A DNA stretch of 64,000 nt from Holacanthus passer (taxonomy: Eukaryota > Chordata > Actinopteri > Pomacanthidae), in assembly GCA_025331565.1 (NCBI GenBank), contig JAFREQ010000068.1:496001-560000 (forward strand), written 5' to 3'. Below, one piece after another: positions 61,044 to 64,000 of the stretch (position 1 is its first letter; every line of letters starts with the position of its first letter). The translations under genes were made by a program, and so were the position numbers. Under the pieces are notes generated by a model. It saw only the letters and a program-made list of their open reading frames with translations. It was not told the origin of the DNA and did not search any database.

Positions 61044-64000
61044 GGAAAGATTCTCTCCAACATGTCTCATCAGATGCTTTCATCTGCTCTCGCCGCCGTG
61101 CAAGTACAAAGTTGGATTCACCCTAAAGCACAAAACACCAGAGGAATAAAAGATGCACAGACAAGCAAACAGATGTGCACACGCTTTCTCACACACTTTT
61201 CTCCTGATGACTGAATCATGGAGTCATCACACAGGCCCTTTCACACTGTGTCGTGACTTATTGCCAGAAAACCTAGACACAAAACGCACAAGCAACACAA
61301 GCCACACCCACATTAACGCTGTGAGGACGCAGAAGGAACACACCTTTCATACCTCCAACATCTGCACTACATCTGCAATAAGCCAAAAGAAACCACATAA
61401 AAAAAATCTCACAATGCCAAAGGTTCAAATTACCACAGAACAATAGAGCTCACGTTTAAGAACAAGGGTTATGAAGTTGGTTATTTTTCCTTTTGACTTT
61501 GCAATTCTCATATTTCTTTGACATTAAACCTTTTAGTCTGGTGACAGTTGTTGGTAACTGTCCTGAACTTAATTTTATGATACTGGTTAAATGGCTTTTA
61601 TGAGCTGACTCATGAAAAAGTCCCAGCTCATGGAGCATGAATGAAGCAGCAGCAGTTAAATACACATGAAGTAGAAGTAGATGCTGAACTGTCACTGAAT
61701 ACTGAATACACACTGTGTTTGCTTAAAGTTAAGTTTTTATTTTCAAAAAATGCTTTTTGGCTAAAACCTCTCTCTAAGTTTAAAGGTGCTCATGTGGACT
61801 TTAACAAAGTCTTATATTCAGCAACCTTCCTTTCTCTGCCAAAGCAGCAGGCATTGTCACTTCAGCATGCTAGCGCCACCTATAGATCAGTATTAAACCA
61901 TTGGCAGAAATATTTATTGTCTGCCTGCAGGCTCGTGCACGTGTGTCGTCTTGTATGAGAACAAACACAATGGGGCCCATCTTATAAAAGGCTGCTAGTG
62001 GTCAAAAACTCCACAGGTGACCTTTGAGCAAATCACTTTACCTGCCAAACTCAACCCAACTTCAATTAAGATGTTCCAGGTGCTTATAGGTAACTTTTCC
62101 AGGAGAGAAGTAGCATCATTTCACAAAAGTTTCTGACTGTATTCTTGCAACATGTGCACTTTAAGCTATTTTCATCACCATCAGTTGCACCATTGCATTG
62201 TATTGTCTTTATCAGAAGGTTTTGGAAAGCAAAAGGTGTTAAAGTGATGAATGGAGCTGCTGCAGAATGTGCACAAGCTCAAACAATGCAGAACATGACA
62301 GCTTCTTTCTGATTCATCGTGGGACAAATATAATTCATCACAGTGAATTGTTTGGATGCCAGCGAGGAACACCTGGGAGAAAAGACACCCATGGAAAAAT
62401 GTTTCTGTGTAAACTACTGTACGCCTCCAACAATGGTTGCTATGTAAACCACGTCGAGCATGTTTCCAAAACGTGAGGCCGCCGTCCGTCAAGTTTCAAA
62501 TAGCAGCAAAAAAAAGAAGAGATGTTTATGTAGAATAAAATACTGTTCGCGCTTCAGCTTTTATTTTGCAGCTTGTGCTCTCTGCTCTTTGTATTTCTTT
62601 TCCAAAGGAAAATGTTTGCAATGTAATTTTTTTCCCCCGCTGTCAGATGCATGAAGTTGTCCAGTGACTTGATGGTTGAGAGAGTCTAATTTGGAGCAGA
62701 CATCTAATTTGACTGTGTTTTATAACATACCAGAAACGACTGTACCAGTCCAGGATGTGCAGGCCTGGAGCAATAATCTTAAAAAAACTATGTGACACCA
62801 TTTTGCTTCTTCACTGTCATATTCACACGTTCATTTTCAGGGGGTGGATATGATGTTTGTCCTGTTCTCATGATATTAAAAATGACTGTAAATAGTCCTG
62901 TTGACACAGAATTGCACCCAGATGTTACAAATACTGACCTTCTCCAACAGGGAGCTTCACCAAAAACAGCTTTGTTCAAGGGTATGAAGACAGTTATTGT
63001 GAAAAGATGAGGGATTTGAACCCTGTGACATGAGCCATGGGCGATTTAAGCCCAAAGGAAAAAGCCTACACATTGTCTTTAAAACTCTAGACTCTTCCAA
63101 ATAAAAGGTAAGTGAAAACAAATCCATCACTCAGACAAACTTCAGCCTGCTCCTCGTCCCCATTTTATCCACATTCATGTATTGCTGACCTCAAAAGAAA
63201 CATGTTCAAACCCCCAAGTGGGTTTTTTCTGACTTAACCAGAGTTTTTCCGTCTTTGTAAAGTTGCTGCTCTCCTACAGTATTTTCAAAATAAAATATTC
63301 TTATCTTCCTTTCATCAGAGTTTTCATTCTCCGCTGCTGATTCATTCTCTGTGCCAGAGTTTTGTCAATCACACCGAGTGCCACAAGTGCACTCGCAGCT
63401 CCCATGATGCCTCTGGCTTTTCTCTGGCTCCCGTCAACAGCTGAGAGTCAATGGCTGGGTGAAGGCCGGGAGGCTGAGGGCTGAGGACACAATGGGGCTC
63501 TGACAGGCTCCTTTTCTGATGGCCTCATGTGCCTTGTCGGTCGTGATAAGTTGCTTGAATAAAGAAAAACAGAGGCACAGCTGAGCATGCTAATAGAGTA
63601 ATTGTGGCGGGATTTCAAGACGGGGGCCGGAAGCCGCCAGCTCTCTCGGAAAAAAAGTCTTTGCGCCCCAGCTCCTCGCGGCGTACCCACCTCTTCACCC
63701 CCTCTCGCCATCCAACCAACCGGCCTCCCTCATTAGCTTTGCCAAGGGCTTGCAGAGTTATTTTAACCAGTTGATTTCTCAACAGAGCGACCAATACATC
63801 CCCTCCAGCTCCCTTAATAACCCCACAGCAATATGGAGAAAAGGGGAAAGAGCCTTTGTATTAACAAGTCCAAAAGTGCAGACAAAACACGTCTGTGAAC
63901 ACAGCGCAGCTTTCACACATTAAGAAATCTGTCCTCGGTCTGGAGGCATTTGATAGTTTCATTTCGGCATGGATCCCAGAGGGGCCTGAGTGCAGCTGCT
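61044..64000. other. Non-coding; no gene recognised
   Basis: Unique-looking sequence to the end of the window. The frames at 61153-61446, 61641-61958, 62181-62492 (minus) and 63448-63711 (minus) have no recognisable domains. The last 600 bp are GC-richer and repeat-free. Confidence 0.4.

Overview
The window looks like non-coding DNA from a teleost fish, most likely a spiny-rayed (percomorph-type) species. The evidence is moderate to low GC, many (CA)n/(GT)n microsatellites, and fragments of repeats I recognise as typical of teleost genomes. These include a Tc1-like transposase remnant, a LINE 3' end whose text recurs across fish genomes, a tRNA-derived SINE head, a Tol2-like hAT end pair, a MITE with long inverted ends, and two or more non-coding fish repeat families. 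Species assignment is not possible from sequence alone.

No intact protein-coding gene, rRNA or functional tRNA could be supported. The open frames are short, occur on both strands, and are often built from microsatellite or pyrimidine-rich text. The only recognisable protein sequence is a broken Tc1/mariner transposase (about 32.52-32.82 kb, minus strand). The best reading is a gene desert or the inside of very large introns; small exons cannot be excluded by eye.

Layout. 1-5.5 kb: pyrimidine tract with (CA)n, then three pieces of one fish repeat family (family A). 5.5-5.9 kb: degenerate CAGTTGAA-type repeat. 6-11 kb: mostly unique sequence. 10.9-11.4 kb: unique tract with three posterior-Hox/Cdx-like motifs in 27 bp. 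11.87-12.55 kb: two G-quadruplex-type tracts on opposite strands, a tetranucleotide microsatellite and a roughly 200-bp interspersed repeat whose inverted partner is at 27.4 kb. 20.3 kb: SINE-like tRNA head. 23.6-24.4 kb: LINE remnant. 32.5-36.6 kb: Tc1 remnant, a CpG-dense tract (33.65-33.85 kb) and a MITE. 39.5-45 kb: hAT-like element, then a perfect 121-bp inverted duplication whose arms lie 4.2 kb apart and enclose a GT-rich tract and a third G-quadruplex motif. 46.9-51.3 kb: further repeat fragments and a T17/A17 pair. 55.7-56.3 kb: a 0.5-kb minisatellite. 56.3-64 kb: mostly unique sequence with small simple repeats.

No operon-like or pathway-level organisation is present. The most checkable unusual items are the perfect 121-bp inverted duplication, the Hox/Cdx-like motif triplet, the CpG-dense island and the minisatellite. 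I found no convincing sign of a new coding system.
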